DNA from: JBMNEH01 sp050948665
GTDB taxonomy: Bacteria > Bacillota > Clostridia > Christensenellales > UMGS416
Assembly (NCBI GenBank): GCA_050948665.1
Contig: JBMNEH010000001.1
Span: 1,550,001-1,614,000 of the forward strand
Direction: 5' to 3'
Length of the DNA: 64,000 nucleotides
Shown one piece after another: positions 8,773 through 17,121 of the stretch (position 1 is the first letter of the stretch; each line of letters opens with the position of its first letter). Below the pieces are notes generated by a model. That model did no database searches and was not told the DNA's origin. It saw nothing but the letters and a program-made list of their open reading frames with translations. The position numbers and the translations under genes are program-made.

Positions 8773-9267
8773 ATGCAGGACGCAAAAACAGTATATTTGT
8801 TAATTTGGATATTGTTCCTTCTCCCCTTAATTTACTTGACAATAAAGTATTCTCGCCATGCCATCAGGGAAAAGCGTGGAAAGAGTTGCTGGAAAGCAAT
8901 TCTTTTATTACTTTCACTTCCTCTATATACCGGTTTATGCTGCAAAATGTATCGACACACTCTGATAAGCGAACCTCTTCTTGTTGTTGAACAAGCTGCT
9001 GTAACAGCACTTAATGCCATGGATGACAACCGATGGGATGGTTGTGCAATTCAGATTCCTCAGTCCAGCGAGCAGACAGAGAAGGAACGTATTTATCATG
9101 TGTTGTTAGTGAACGGCGAGGGTGAAAAAGTTGTGGTGTCCGTCTCCCTGGAGAACAAAGAAACACTCTATCCTGTTGAACTATCTTCTGTTGTAAGTAC
9201 CGGCGAAACCGCCGAAGAACTCTCTAACCGGCTGAGATACTTCAACACAAGCGTCTATCACAAATAG
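8773..9267 (+). CDS. Small membrane protein of unknown function next to the amino-acid transporter
   Basis: 164 residues, ATG after TATAGGAGGACAAT, 9 nt downstream of the ATPase stop, so it is probably in the same transcript. Two hydrophobic segments occur near the N-terminus (about 7-24 and 42-60), separated by a basic loop rich in Lys and Arg. The rest is a soluble domain with an NGEGEKVVVSVSLENKETLYP beta-rich section. I do not recognise the family. The layout (short N-terminal anchor, extracytoplasmic domain) fits a transporter-associated or surface protein; no function is assigned. Confidence 0.7.
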   Translation: MQDAKTVYLLIWILFLLPLIYLTIKYSRHAIREKRGKSCWKAILLLLSLPLYTGLCCKMYRHTLISEPLLVVEQAAVTALNAMDDNRWDGCAIQIPQSSEQTEKERIYHVLLVNGEGEKVVVSVSLENKETLYPVELSSVVSTGETAEELSNRLRYFNTSVYHK

Positions 9268-9375
9268 GATTCAAATAATCGCCCCCGACTTTTGCACAAG
9301 TCCGTAAAAAACGGATAATAGAAAGACACCCCCTCTATGGTAGAATAGAAACAACTACCAGAGAGGGGATTTTGT

Positions 9376-9711
9376 ATGCCAAAAAGTTACCGAAACATCA
9401 GGGAATATGAAAAAGAGATTTACGAATTAAAGGAGAAAGGATTAACTAATCGAGAAATTGCAGAAAAGTTTGGCTTTGAATTGAAATAAGTAAAAGGTTT
9501 AATCAGACGACACAAGGCCAATGAGAGAAAATTTGCAGCAGGTATTGCCTTGAAAAGAAAAGGCAGACCGCCGAAAGATTATTTTGTCAGTGATCAAGAT
9601 AAAGTTTCCGAACTGAAATATATCCTTGCTCGCAAGGACTCAAAGATCAAGTCACTTGAAATGGAAAACGAGTTGATGCGGGATTTTTTCTTGCTCGCCG
9701 AAAGGAAGTGA
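9376..9711 (+). pseudogene. IS3-type OrfA, interrupted
   Basis: Starts ATG after GAGAGGGGATTTTGT: MPKSYRNIREYEKEI, then a helix-turn-helix (LTNREIAEKFG). An in-frame TAA at 9487-9489 stops it; the frame continues on the far side with VKGLIRRHKANERKF, GRPPKDYF and a leucine-zipper-like ELKYILARKDSKIKSLEMEN stretch up to TGA at 9711. The TAA most simply replaces a CAA codon. Confidence 0.8.
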
Positions 9712-9721
9712 GGACAACGTA

Positions 9722-10447
9722 AAGTACAGAATAATCTACCGCCATAAAGATAGATATTCAATTAGTGAAATGTGCTGATTCTTTAAGGTATCACGAAGCG
9801 GATACTACGGCTTTGTATCCCGTATGTCAATTCCGGATCGGGTTTTACCGTTGGCAGATCTGATTTGGGAATGCCAAGAGGAAAGTCATCAAACATATGG
9901 TTATCGCAGAGTAGCGATATAGCTTGAAAGCAAGGATATTTACCGCAATCCAAAGACAATTCTGCGGGTCATGCAGAAATTCAATTTACTTTCAGTTATC
10001 AGACGAAAGAAATATCGCAATTACAGTCAGGCGTTACACAAATATCCAAATCAGCTGAACAGAAATTTCCATGCAAACAGACCTAATCAAAAGTGGGTAA
10101 CGGATATTTCATATATTCACACAAGCCAAGGTGTATTGTATCTTTCGATGATTCGGGATTTGTATGACAATAGCATTGTAGCTTGCAAAACCGGCACGGA
10201 ACAAAATATTAATCTTGTTTTATCCACCATCCGAACAGCCAAGAAAAAAGAGAAGGTCTCCGCAGAGCTGCAACTCCACAGTGACCAAGGTTTTCAATAC
10301 ACTTCTCATCCGTATTTCAAGCTAACACAATTATACAGCATTACGCAGTCAATGTCAAGACGTGGAAATCCGTATGACAACGTATTAGCGGATAATTTCT
10401 TCTCAAATCTGTATATCATATGTTTGGATGTTAGACAAGGCCATTAG
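9722..10447 (+). pseudogene. IS3-type OrfB transposase, interrupted
   Basis: One frame of 242 codons runs from KYRIIYRHKDRYSISEMC through SRSGYYGF, ESHQTYGYRRV, WVTDISYI (first catalytic Asp), LHSDQGFQYTS (second Asp) to NPYDNVLADNFF, where the third acidic residue is Asp instead of Glu. It is broken by TGA at 9776-9778 (a Trp position) and TAG at 9920-9922, and ends without the usual C-terminal section. Only the part from the ATG at 9971 is an uninterrupted frame. Confidence 0.85.
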
Positions 10448-10556
10448 TCATACATTCAAAAAAACTATTGACAAATCAGCTATTCGCTAAAACGTTCAAA
10501 ATGTTCACTATGTATGATGACCGACCTGCGTTTTCTCCTGTTTTTTCGGGAATTAT

Positions 10557-10585
10557 TTGACAAATTCCGCCATTAAAGCTATAAT
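10557..10585 (+). promoter_or_regulatory. Promoter of the Gfo/Idh/MocA gene
   Basis: TTGACA (10557-10562), 17-nt spacer, TATAAT (10580-10585): a consensus sigma-A promoter 47 nt upstream of the start codon. It lies outside the IS remnant. Confidence 0.85.
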
Positions 10586-10632
10586 TAAGTCTCGTTCGAT
10601 GTTTCTTATTATACGGAAGGGGAATAATTATT

Positions 10633-11880
10633 ATGGGCGAAAGAATTATAAAAATCGGTATTTTCGGCTGCGGGCGTGGCGCATCCTTTGCGGGAGCGTC
10701 CAATCAGCACATCGGTGTTGAGGTTGTGGCGCTTTGTGATAAGAACGTGGAGAAGATGAACAAGCTCAACGAGCGGCTCAACGTTGCCACCTACACGGAT
10801 TTCGATGCCTTTATAAAACATGACGGCATGGACGCGGTCGTGCTTACAAACTATTTCCACGAGCACGCTCCTTACGCCATCAAATCTCTTCACGCGGGCA
10901 AGCATGTGCTTAGCGAGTGTGTCTGTAACGCTACTCTTAAGGAGGGTGTAGAGCTTTGTGAAGCCGTTGAGGAGACAGGACTAATATACATGCTGGCGGA
11001 GAACTATCCTTATACCAAATTCAATCAGGAGTTCCGTAACCTCTATCAAAAAGGAGAAATCGGCGAGATTCTCTATGCCGAGGGCGAGTACAACCACTCC
11101 GCCACAAACGCTCCTCATGCGGGATATCCTCTCTATGACGGTCCCGACCACTGGAGGTTTTGGAACACTCCCACCTCTTATTGTACCCATGCCATCGCTC
11201 CCCTCGTATACGTTACGGGGCAGATGCCGGTGCAGGTAAACACTCAGGTTGCCCGGCTTACCAGCAACACAGGCATGCATGACAACGGCTTTATCATGGT
11301 CATGAAAACCACGAACGGCTCTATATTCCGTACCATGGGCGGTTTCCCCGGCCATAGCAATTACTACCGCTTCCACGGTACAAAGGGCGCTATGGAGATG
11401 ACAAGAGGTCCCGGTTACTTCGGTCCCGAGCAGGTAAGGGTATGGCATGAAGACCTGAACGTACCTGATGGCATACCTCTTGAGCGCACATACGTTCCGA
11501 ACTGGCCGGAATACGCCGAGCTTGCCTCAAGAGCCAGCCACGGTGGCGGTGATTTCTGGCTCAACTACCACTTTGCCACCGCAATTCGCACCAACACCCA
11601 GCCTTTCCTCAATGTATATCGGGGTGTAGGTATCTCCTCCGTGGGTATTTTTGGCTGGATGAGCGCGCTGGAAAACGGCAAAACCTTCAGGATTCCCGAT
11701 TTCTCAGACAAGGCTGAGCGTGAACAGTATAGGCACGACAATTACTCCCCCTACCCCACCAAGGAGGACAGCACCTGGATTCGAAACACCATTCGTCCCG
11801 ACACTACGGTTGAGATGGCGCATGAAGCAGTGCTTGAACGCTGGAAGCAGCTTAAGGTAAAATACGGGATAAAGGACTAA
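10633..11880 (+). CDS. Gfo/Idh/MocA-family oxidoreductase
   Basis: 415 residues. The N-terminal Rossmann fold begins KIGIFGCGRGASFAG; the usual GxGxxG is varied to GCGRGASF. The family EKP motif is replaced by SECVCN in GKHVLSECVCN, so the catalytic Lys of the canonical EKP is absent at that place. The C-terminal substrate domain includes LAENYPYTKF and the MVMKTTNGSIFRTMGGFPGH strand, characteristic of the GFO_IDH_MocA_C domain. The family oxidises or reduces sugars or inositols with NAD(P), and members with altered EKP include glycoside hydrolases. Single gene with its own promoter. Substrate not known. Confidence 0.88.
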   Translation: MGERIIKIGIFGCGRGASFAGASNQHIGVEVVALCDKNVEKMNKLNERLNVATYTDFDAFIKHDGMDAVVLTNYFHEHAPYAIKSLHAGKHVLSECVCNATLKEGVELCEAVEETGLIYMLAENYPYTKFNQEFRNLYQKGEIGEILYAEGEYNHSATNAPHAGYPLYDGPDHWRFWNTPTSYCTHAIAPLVYVTGQMPVQVNTQVARLTSNTGMHDNGFIMVMKTTNGSIFRTMGGFPGHSNYYRFHGTKGAMEMTRGPGYFGPEQVRVWHEDLNVPDGIPLERTYVPNWPEYAELASRASHGGGDFWLNYHFATAIRTNTQPFLNVYRGVGISSVGIFGWMSALENGKTFRIPDFSDKAEREQYRHDNYSPYPTKEDSTWIRNTIRPDTTVEMAHEAVLERWKQLKVKYGIKD

Positions 11881-12432
11881 GACGATATATGAATACCGTA
11901 TAGCTTGCAGAACGTGATTATATCAAAACTAACGGAGATTATGTTGGACACTTCAAATCTGCATGGCAGATCATGGGTTTAAAATCGATGAAATTCGTAA
12001 CAAGCTTCTTGCCATTGGCGAGCGCATTAAGGTAAAGTATCAAGCTGACTTTGAAGCGCTGAAAGCTTCCTATGTTGAGGCTGTGTTGGAATCCGTTCCG
12101 GCACAGCCTCAAAAAGGTAAAAGAGTATGAACTGCAGTTTATATTCCACTCTGATGTATGGTTCCTGGTACGTTGCATCACAGTGCTTTTGAAGAACGGC
12201 AAGCTGAAAGAGCCAACTGAGGGACAGAAAAAATCTCTGACTACGCTTATTGCTAACGTGAAATAACCTTTACTCTTTTCCTTGTACAAATAATTAATAT
12301 TTTTATAAAACTACCTATCCAAACTGGACTGCCCCAAATCGTGCATCAGAAAGACATCTGACATACATTTAAAAACTTCTACTTAATTGTTTGTCTGGCA
12401 TTAAAGGCGAACATACGCATTCAATCAGGTTT
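11881..12432. other. Intergenic region with possible coding remnant
   Basis: Within this 550-bp stretch a 55-codon frame (11963-12130) reads KIDEIRNKLLAIGERI and then ADFEALKASYVEAV, and a second, shifted frame (to about 12266) reads ELQFIFHSDVWFLVRCITVL. The composition of both looks protein-like and the second starts where the first ends, suggesting one frameshifted gene fragment. Neither has a good ribosome-binding site and I recognise no family. Treated as a probable relic. Confidence 0.3.
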
Positions 12433-14331
12433 TCAGGTGGAATCTTTCGGCTCCGCCCCGCTTGCGGAATCCTCGCGGTACTTGAGCCACACCATCAAGA
12501 CAGCGATATCTGCCGGTGAAATACCTAAAATACGTGATGCCTGTCCAATCGTCTGAGGGCGTATAGTATTGAGTTTTTGCCTTGCCTCGATCTTCAGCCC
12601 GGAAATTGCCAGATAATCCGTACCTTCCGGAAGGGGTTTGTCCTCCCACCGGGCTGCTTTTTCTGCCGCTTCCTGTTCCCGCAACAAGTAACCTGCATAT
12701 TTGACTTGGATTTCCGCTTCCCGTAATGCATCCGGATGCGCATCAATAGGCGCTGAATCAAAGGGCAGCAACTCATTAATATGTAAGGAAGGACGGCGGA
12801 GAAGCTCCGCAATGGAAGCTCCCGTAACCGGCACGCCCTCACCGTGTGACTCCAGCAGTGTTTTCAAAGCCAGAGAAGGAGGCAGTACCACCTGTTCCCA
12901 GTGTCGTATCAGGCGGCTGATTTCTTCCGCCTTTCTTTGCATTCTTTCAAACCGAGCACGGGAAGCTAAGCCAATCTTATAACCTAACCCGGTCAATCGT
13001 AAATCAGCATTGTCCTGACGAAGCAGAAGTCGGTATTCTGCTCTGCTGGTCATCATACGATAGGGTTCGCTTGCGCCTTTAGTCACAAGGTCATCCACAA
13101 GCACGCCGATATAACCGTCCCTGCGCGACAACACCACTGGTGCCTGTCCATTAATACGTCTAACCGCATTGATACCTGCCATAATCCCTTGGGCGGCCGC
13201 TTCTTCATATCCAGAGGAACCATTGATCTGCCCAGCAAAGAACAAGCCCTCGCACGCCTGAAATTCCAAGTTCGCGTTCAATTGAAGAGAATCAATACAA
13301 TCATATTCGATTGCATAACCGGGACGAATAATCACTGCATCTTCCAGACCCGGCAGAGTATGAAGCATAGCTGCCTGAACTTCAACAGGCAAAGACGAAC
13401 TCATACCTTGGACATACATTTGCGATGAATACAGGCTTTCCGGTTCAATAAAGACTTGGTGCCGCTCTTTGTCGGCAAAGCGCACTACCTTATCCTCAAT
13501 GGATGGGCAGTAACGAGTACCGGTAGCTTGAATCTTTCCAGAATACATGGGGGAGCGATGCAAGTTCTCCCGGATGATACTGTGTGTCTCCGCGTTTGTC
13601 CAAGTCAACCAACAGGGTAACTGTGGACAGTCCCCATTGTCATGCAAGAATGAAAACCATGGAGTATTCGGTTCGCCTTCCTGCCGTTCCATCCGTTCAA
13701 AATGTAAACTTCTTCCATCAACACGAGCTGGAGTACCAGTTTTAAATCGACGAATATGCAAACCAAGATCTGAGAGACATTCGGTAAGTCTGTTCGCAGG
13801 AATTAACCCGTTAGGGCCGGAAGCTCGTTCGTATTCACCGATAAGTATACGACTTTTCAGGTAGACTCCGGTAGCAACAACAATGCATTGTGCTTCATAC
13901 CTCTCCCCGGTAGCCAACAGAAAGCCCCTCACTTTACTTCCCGCTGTTTCTATACGAGTACATTCGCCCTCCAAAATCGCGAGGTTATCGCAGGATTCCA
14001 ACGCTTGCCGTATCCTGCGTGTATATGCCTCCTTATCTGCCTGAAAACGAAGCGAACGTACAGCGGGGCCTTTTGAAGAGTTCAGCATGCGAGTCTGAAG
14101 AGCTGTGTCGTCCGCAGCAAGTCCCATTTCCCCGCCTAACGCATCTATTTCCCGTACCAAATGACCTTTGGATGTACCTCCTATCGAAGGATTACATGGC
14201 ATCAAGGAAATGCTTTCCAACTGTAAAGTCAGAAGAAGTGTTCTGCATCCCATACGAGCCGCAGCTAAGGCAGCCTCGCAGCCGGCATGTCCGGCACCGA
14301 TAACCGCCACATCAAAAATATGGTTCATCAA
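12433..14331 (-). CDS. mnmG: tRNA uridine-5-carboxymethylaminomethyl modification enzyme MnmG (GidA)
   Basis: 632 residues, the normal family length. N-terminal FAD dinucleotide fold VIGAGHAGCEAALAAARMG, CNPSIGGTSKGHLV and GTYLKS-like VYLKSRILIGEYERASGPNG. The second conserved block GLFFAGQINGSSGYEEAAAQG is present, and the C-terminal MnmE-binding helical domain ends in a conserved Ala/Asp motif (ILGISPADIAVLMVWLK). With MnmE it installs the cmnm5 group at U34 of tRNAs reading two-fold degenerate codons. The start lies 2 nt after the mnmE stop, so the two are transcribed and probably translated together. Confidence 0.97.
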   Translation of the reverse strand: MMNHIFDVAVIGAGHAGCEAALAAARMGCRTLLLTLQLESISLMPCNPSIGGTSKGHLVREIDALGGEMGLAADDTALQTRMLNSSKGPAVRSLRFQADKEAYTRRIRQALESCDNLAILEGECTRIETAGSKVRGFLLATGERYEAQCIVVATGVYLKSRILIGEYERASGPNGLIPANRLTECLSDLGLHIRRFKTGTPARVDGRSLHFERMERQEGEPNTPWFSFLHDNGDCPQLPCWLTWTNAETHSIIRENLHRSPMYSGKIQATGTRYCPSIEDKVVRFADKERHQVFIEPESLYSSQMYVQGMSSSLPVEVQAAMLHTLPGLEDAVIIRPGYAIEYDCIDSLQLNANLEFQACEGLFFAGQINGSSGYEEAAAQGIMAGINAVRRINGQAPVVLSRRDGYIGVLVDDLVTKGASEPYRMMTSRAEYRLLLRQDNADLRLTGLGYKIGLASRARFERMQRKAEEISRLIRHWEQVVLPPSLALKTLLESHGEGVPVTGASIAELLRRPSLHINELLPFDSAPIDAHPDALREAEIQVKYAGYLLREQEAAEKAARWEDKPLPEGTDYLAISGLKIEARQKLNTIRPQTIGQASRILGISPADIAVLMVWLKYREDSASGAEPKDST

Positions 14332-14333
14332 AG

Positions 14334-15683
14334 CTACTTACCCACACAAAATTTCGCAAAAATCCGGTCAATAACCGCCTCATCAGCAGTATCCCCGGTA
14401 ATTTCTCCAAGGCTATGCCATGCTTCCCGAAGATCCGATACTGCTATTTCCGGTGGAAATCCTTCCTTAAGCGTATTTATCACTCTTAATAAGGATGCTC
14501 TCGCTCTGCCTGCGGCATCAATATGCCGGGCGTCGCTCATTACCGCATCCTCAGGGTCGGCGTCGCTCTTCCCCAGCTTATTAAGGATGCCCTCACGCAA
14601 GGCTTGTATACCCTCTCCGGTAACGGATGACACTTCATAGACCTTTTCACCCGGAAATGCATCCAATGAAACAAGCCCGCGTCCCTTATCCACCTTTGCC
14701 ACCGCCAACAAATGAGGCATTTCCCGAATGCTTTCGTATAAAGCGTAATCCTCTTTTGTCAGATTCCTGTCGCCATCTAACAACAACAGCACCAATTGGG
14801 CTTCTGCCATAGCCTTCTGCGCTCTGTCCACGCCGATTCGTTCCACTTCGTCCACGGATTCCCGGATTCCCGCTGTATCAACCCAGGTAACTGGCAAGCC
14901 TCCAAGTTCTCCCTCTGCCTCAATAATATCTCGCGTCGTACCGGGTATCGACGTAACGATTGCCCGGTCAGTGCCCGTAAGCGCATTTAGTAAAGATGAT
15001 TTCCCCGCATTTGGGAGACCTGCCAGAACAATACGGACACCCTTTCGGTATAGTTGTCCTTCCTTTGCCGTCTCTAATAATATGTTAAGTCGCTGTACCA
15101 TTGCAGAAACTGCTGTCAAGAGCTCTGCAGAAACAAGTTCTTCTATATCCTCCTCAGGGTAGTCTACTGTAACTTCGGCACGAGCAATAATGTCAAGCAG
15201 GTTATCTTCTAACCCGCGTATCTGGCCATCTAATCTTCCTTCCAACTGTCTGAGGGCAATTTTTGCTGCACCGTCTGTCCGAGCATTGATAAGGTCCATT
15301 ACAGCCTCAGCTGCGGACAGCTTTATTCTCCCATTTAGAAAAGCTCTCCGGGTAAACTCCCCGGGGGCTGCTACGCGGCAACCAGCTTCAAGCACTGCCT
15401 GCAGCACCATACTCGTAACAATCCTTCCCCCATGACAGTGGAACTCCACAGTATCCTCCCCGGTATAGCTGCGCTGAGGAGGCATATAGACACAGTATCC
15501 CTTATCGACTGGTACTCCATTTCTGAGGAAGGAACCATATACCATAGTCAGCGGAGCAGGTGTCTTACGGGCAAAGGCGGGACACACCCGACCCGCAATA
15601 GCCAACGCCTCAAGCCCCGATACGCGTATTATTGAAATACCGCCGGATCCAGGTGGTGTAGCTACAGCCGCAATTGTATTCAT
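14334..15683 (-). CDS. mnmE: tRNA modification GTPase MnmE (TrmE)
   Basis: 449 residues from the ATG at 15683 (GGGAGTACGTT upstream; a longer frame lacks a site). N-terminal tetrahydrofolate-binding domain (DTIAA-type MNTIAAVATPPGSGGISIIRVSG, with EFHCHGG), central helical part, inserted G domain with G1 GLPNAGKSSLL, G2 IPGTTRD, G3 DTAGIRE and G4 AVAKVD, and the C-terminal CVGK box whose Cys is conserved for tRNA modification. K+-dependent GTPase working with MnmG on U34. First gene of the mnmE-mnmG pair. Confidence 0.97.
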   Translation of the reverse strand: MNTIAAVATPPGSGGISIIRVSGLEALAIAGRVCPAFARKTPAPLTMVYGSFLRNGVPVDKGYCVYMPPQRSYTGEDTVEFHCHGGRIVTSMVLQAVLEAGCRVAAPGEFTRRAFLNGRIKLSAAEAVMDLINARTDGAAKIALRQLEGRLDGQIRGLEDNLLDIIARAEVTVDYPEEDIEELVSAELLTAVSAMVQRLNILLETAKEGQLYRKGVRIVLAGLPNAGKSSLLNALTGTDRAIVTSIPGTTRDIIEAEGELGGLPVTWVDTAGIRESVDEVERIGVDRAQKAMAEAQLVLLLLDGDRNLTKEDYALYESIREMPHLLAVAKVDKGRGLVSLDAFPGEKVYEVSSVTGEGIQALREGILNKLGKSDADPEDAVMSDARHIDAAGRARASLLRVINTLKEGFPPEIAVSDLREAWHSLGEITGDTADEAVIDRIFAKFCVGK

Positions 15684-16227
15684 AACGTACTCCCGAATAA
15701 CATTATCCTTATTAAGCAAGAAAGTTTCTATAATATTCATTCTCGGAGGCAATCCGCCGGAAACTCCTATTCATTCTATCATAATATTCGCCTTAATGGA
15801 ATGGTGCGTAAATAATCCAAAGGATGATAATATACGGGAAAATTCCGAACATATGTGATTCGTCTCTATATCTTTGGACAAAACATACCTATGATTCTAC
15901 TGATTTTAAACATATTCAGGAAGTCCAGACTATCGAAATTCCGATACGTCGATAATAAGGGGGCCGACATTTAAAAACAGCGTCCGTATGAATAATATAA
16001 AAAGAGATACATCTGAAATCTGATCCGTTCACGGATTCTACTCACCGGCAAATCTATCCGAGCCTTTCATGAGTACTCCATCCATGATGTGCACACAGAT
16101 TCATAAGATATATTACAAAACCTCACACAGGTCATCGGAGGATTTTAAGCATCAAGGTGAACCTCATTCTGATGTCTTATAGATATTATTAGCATATCGA
16201 GCCATGCAAAGCATGCATTTACCTATA
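15684..16227. other. Intergenic region, no gene seen
   Basis: About 540 bp upstream of mnmE and downstream of the lipoprotein terminator. No open frame with a ribosome-binding site on either strand and no hairpin that I recognise as a known RNA. A short dyad GCATGC AAA GCATGC variant lies near 16203-16216 but is not interpretable alone. Confidence 0.45.
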
Positions 16228-16257
16228 ATAAAAGGCCGCCGGATAACCGGCGGCTAA
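16228..16257 (-). terminator. Terminator of the lipoprotein gene
   Basis: GCCGCCGG / CCGGCGGC stem with ATAA loop (16235-16254), followed on the minus strand by CCTTTTATTATAG. Lies just after the lipoprotein stop codon. Confidence 0.8.
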
Positions 16258-16272
16258 TATTGCATCTTAGAT

Positions 16273-17043
16273 TTATTTCGCAGGACTTACTGCGGTAATA
16301 TGAGGATTGACACCCTCGTACCAGTATAGGAAGCCTTCCATATCAATCTTATCGCCAATGTTCAGCGCCTTCACAGCCGCATATACATCTGTGGTATTGT
16401 CACAGAGATAAGATTCCACAGTGAAAGTATAGGTGCTGCCGTTGAAAGAAACATTGAAGTAAAGGTCGTCCCCGTCTTCACCGGAGCCGTCCCACTTATA
16501 CAGGTAGGCTACGTCGTTGCCTTCAGCATCCTTGCCCGCGGCTTCCACGGTCATTCCCTTAAAGGAGACAAACTCATTCTGGTGATCGATCAGTTCATCG
16601 GTGCCCAGCATTGCGGTAATGTCCTTTGCTTCGGCGATGAAACTACCTTCCAGAATCTCAAAGGTTGCATCGATGATTTCTACCTCACCGGACCATTCCG
16701 CCTTATAACCGGTTACCCTAATCTTAGTACCCACAGTCAACTTTGCATAATCTTCCTCGGAGCATGCCATGTTATACAGGAAATACGCGCCATCATGATC
16801 CTGCGTATAAACAGTTACCTTATCCTCCCACCAGGACTGCTTGGCTTGAACATAGGTTTCCACCGTAACTTCAGTATCCAAATCGGCAGCAATGTACTCC
16901 GCATGGGTCATTACGCCTTCGGACTTCACTTCACCAGTCACATCCTGCTCGGAAGGAATGACATCATCAGTTCCCTTTGTGGAACAACCCACCAGTGCCA
17001 GCCCAAACATGCAGGCCAGGACAATTGCTAAAACCTTACGCAT
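16273..17043 (-). CDS. Secreted lipoprotein with probable tandem OB-fold regions
   Basis: 256 residues. Lipoprotein signal peptide with LALVGC (Cys20). Two beta-rich regions follow, each built around a KIRVTGYKAEW or KIDMEGFLYWYEG type strand, the first preceded by VTVYTQDHDGAYFLYN and the second by DDLYFNVSFNGSTYTFTVES. This resembles the bacterial-OB-fold (nucleic-acid-binding-like) lipoproteins of Firmicutes whose job is unknown. Strongly acidic, no catalytic motif visible. Single-gene transcription unit with its own promoter (17091-17119), a dyad at the transcription start and a terminator. Family assignment is tentative. Confidence 0.75.
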   Translation of the reverse strand: MRKVLAIVLACMFGLALVGCSTKGTDDVIPSEQDVTGEVKSEGVMTHAEYIAADLDTEVTVETYVQAKQSWWEDKVTVYTQDHDGAYFLYNMACSEEDYAKLTVGTKIRVTGYKAEWSGEVEIIDATFEILEGSFIAEAKDITAMLGTDELIDHQNEFVSFKGMTVEAAGKDAEGNDVAYLYKWDGSGEDGDDLYFNVSFNGSTYTFTVESYLCDNTTDVYAAVKALNIGDKIDMEGFLYWYEGVNPHITAVSPAK

Positions 17044-17068
17044 TTTTCTCTCTCCTTCATTAACAAGT

Positions 17069-17119
17069 GTACAACTTAGTGTACCTTTATATTATATTCT
17101 TCCCCACAGAAGAAATCAA
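17069..17119 (-). promoter_or_regulatory. Promoter and operator-like dyad of the lipoprotein gene
   Basis: Minus strand TTGATT (17119-17114), 17-nt spacer, TATAAT (17096-17091). Immediately downstream lies GTACA-6 nt-TGTAC (17069-17084), covering the expected transcription start: a position where a bound repressor would block initiation. The dyad is short. Confidence 0.6.
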
Positions 17120-17121
17120 CA

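Larger units (their letters stand above)
9376..10447 (+). mobile_element. Decayed IS3-family insertion sequence
   Basis: Two consecutive reading frames match an IS3/IS150-type pair: a helix-turn-helix OrfA and a DDE-integrase OrfB. Both contain internal stops, and the catalytic Glu of the DDE triad is Asp (in NVLADNFFS where the family has an AE(S/N)FF motif). OrfB also ends early. I could not find intact terminal inverted repeats. It lies between the amino-acid transporter and an oxidoreductase gene and is inactive. Confidence 0.8.

Noticed and set aside
9722..10447. TGA as tryptophan (alternative code) in the transposase
   Set aside because: Other genes use TGG for Trp and TGA as a normal stop (for example the racemase and acetyltransferase junction); TAA and TAG also interrupt the IS.
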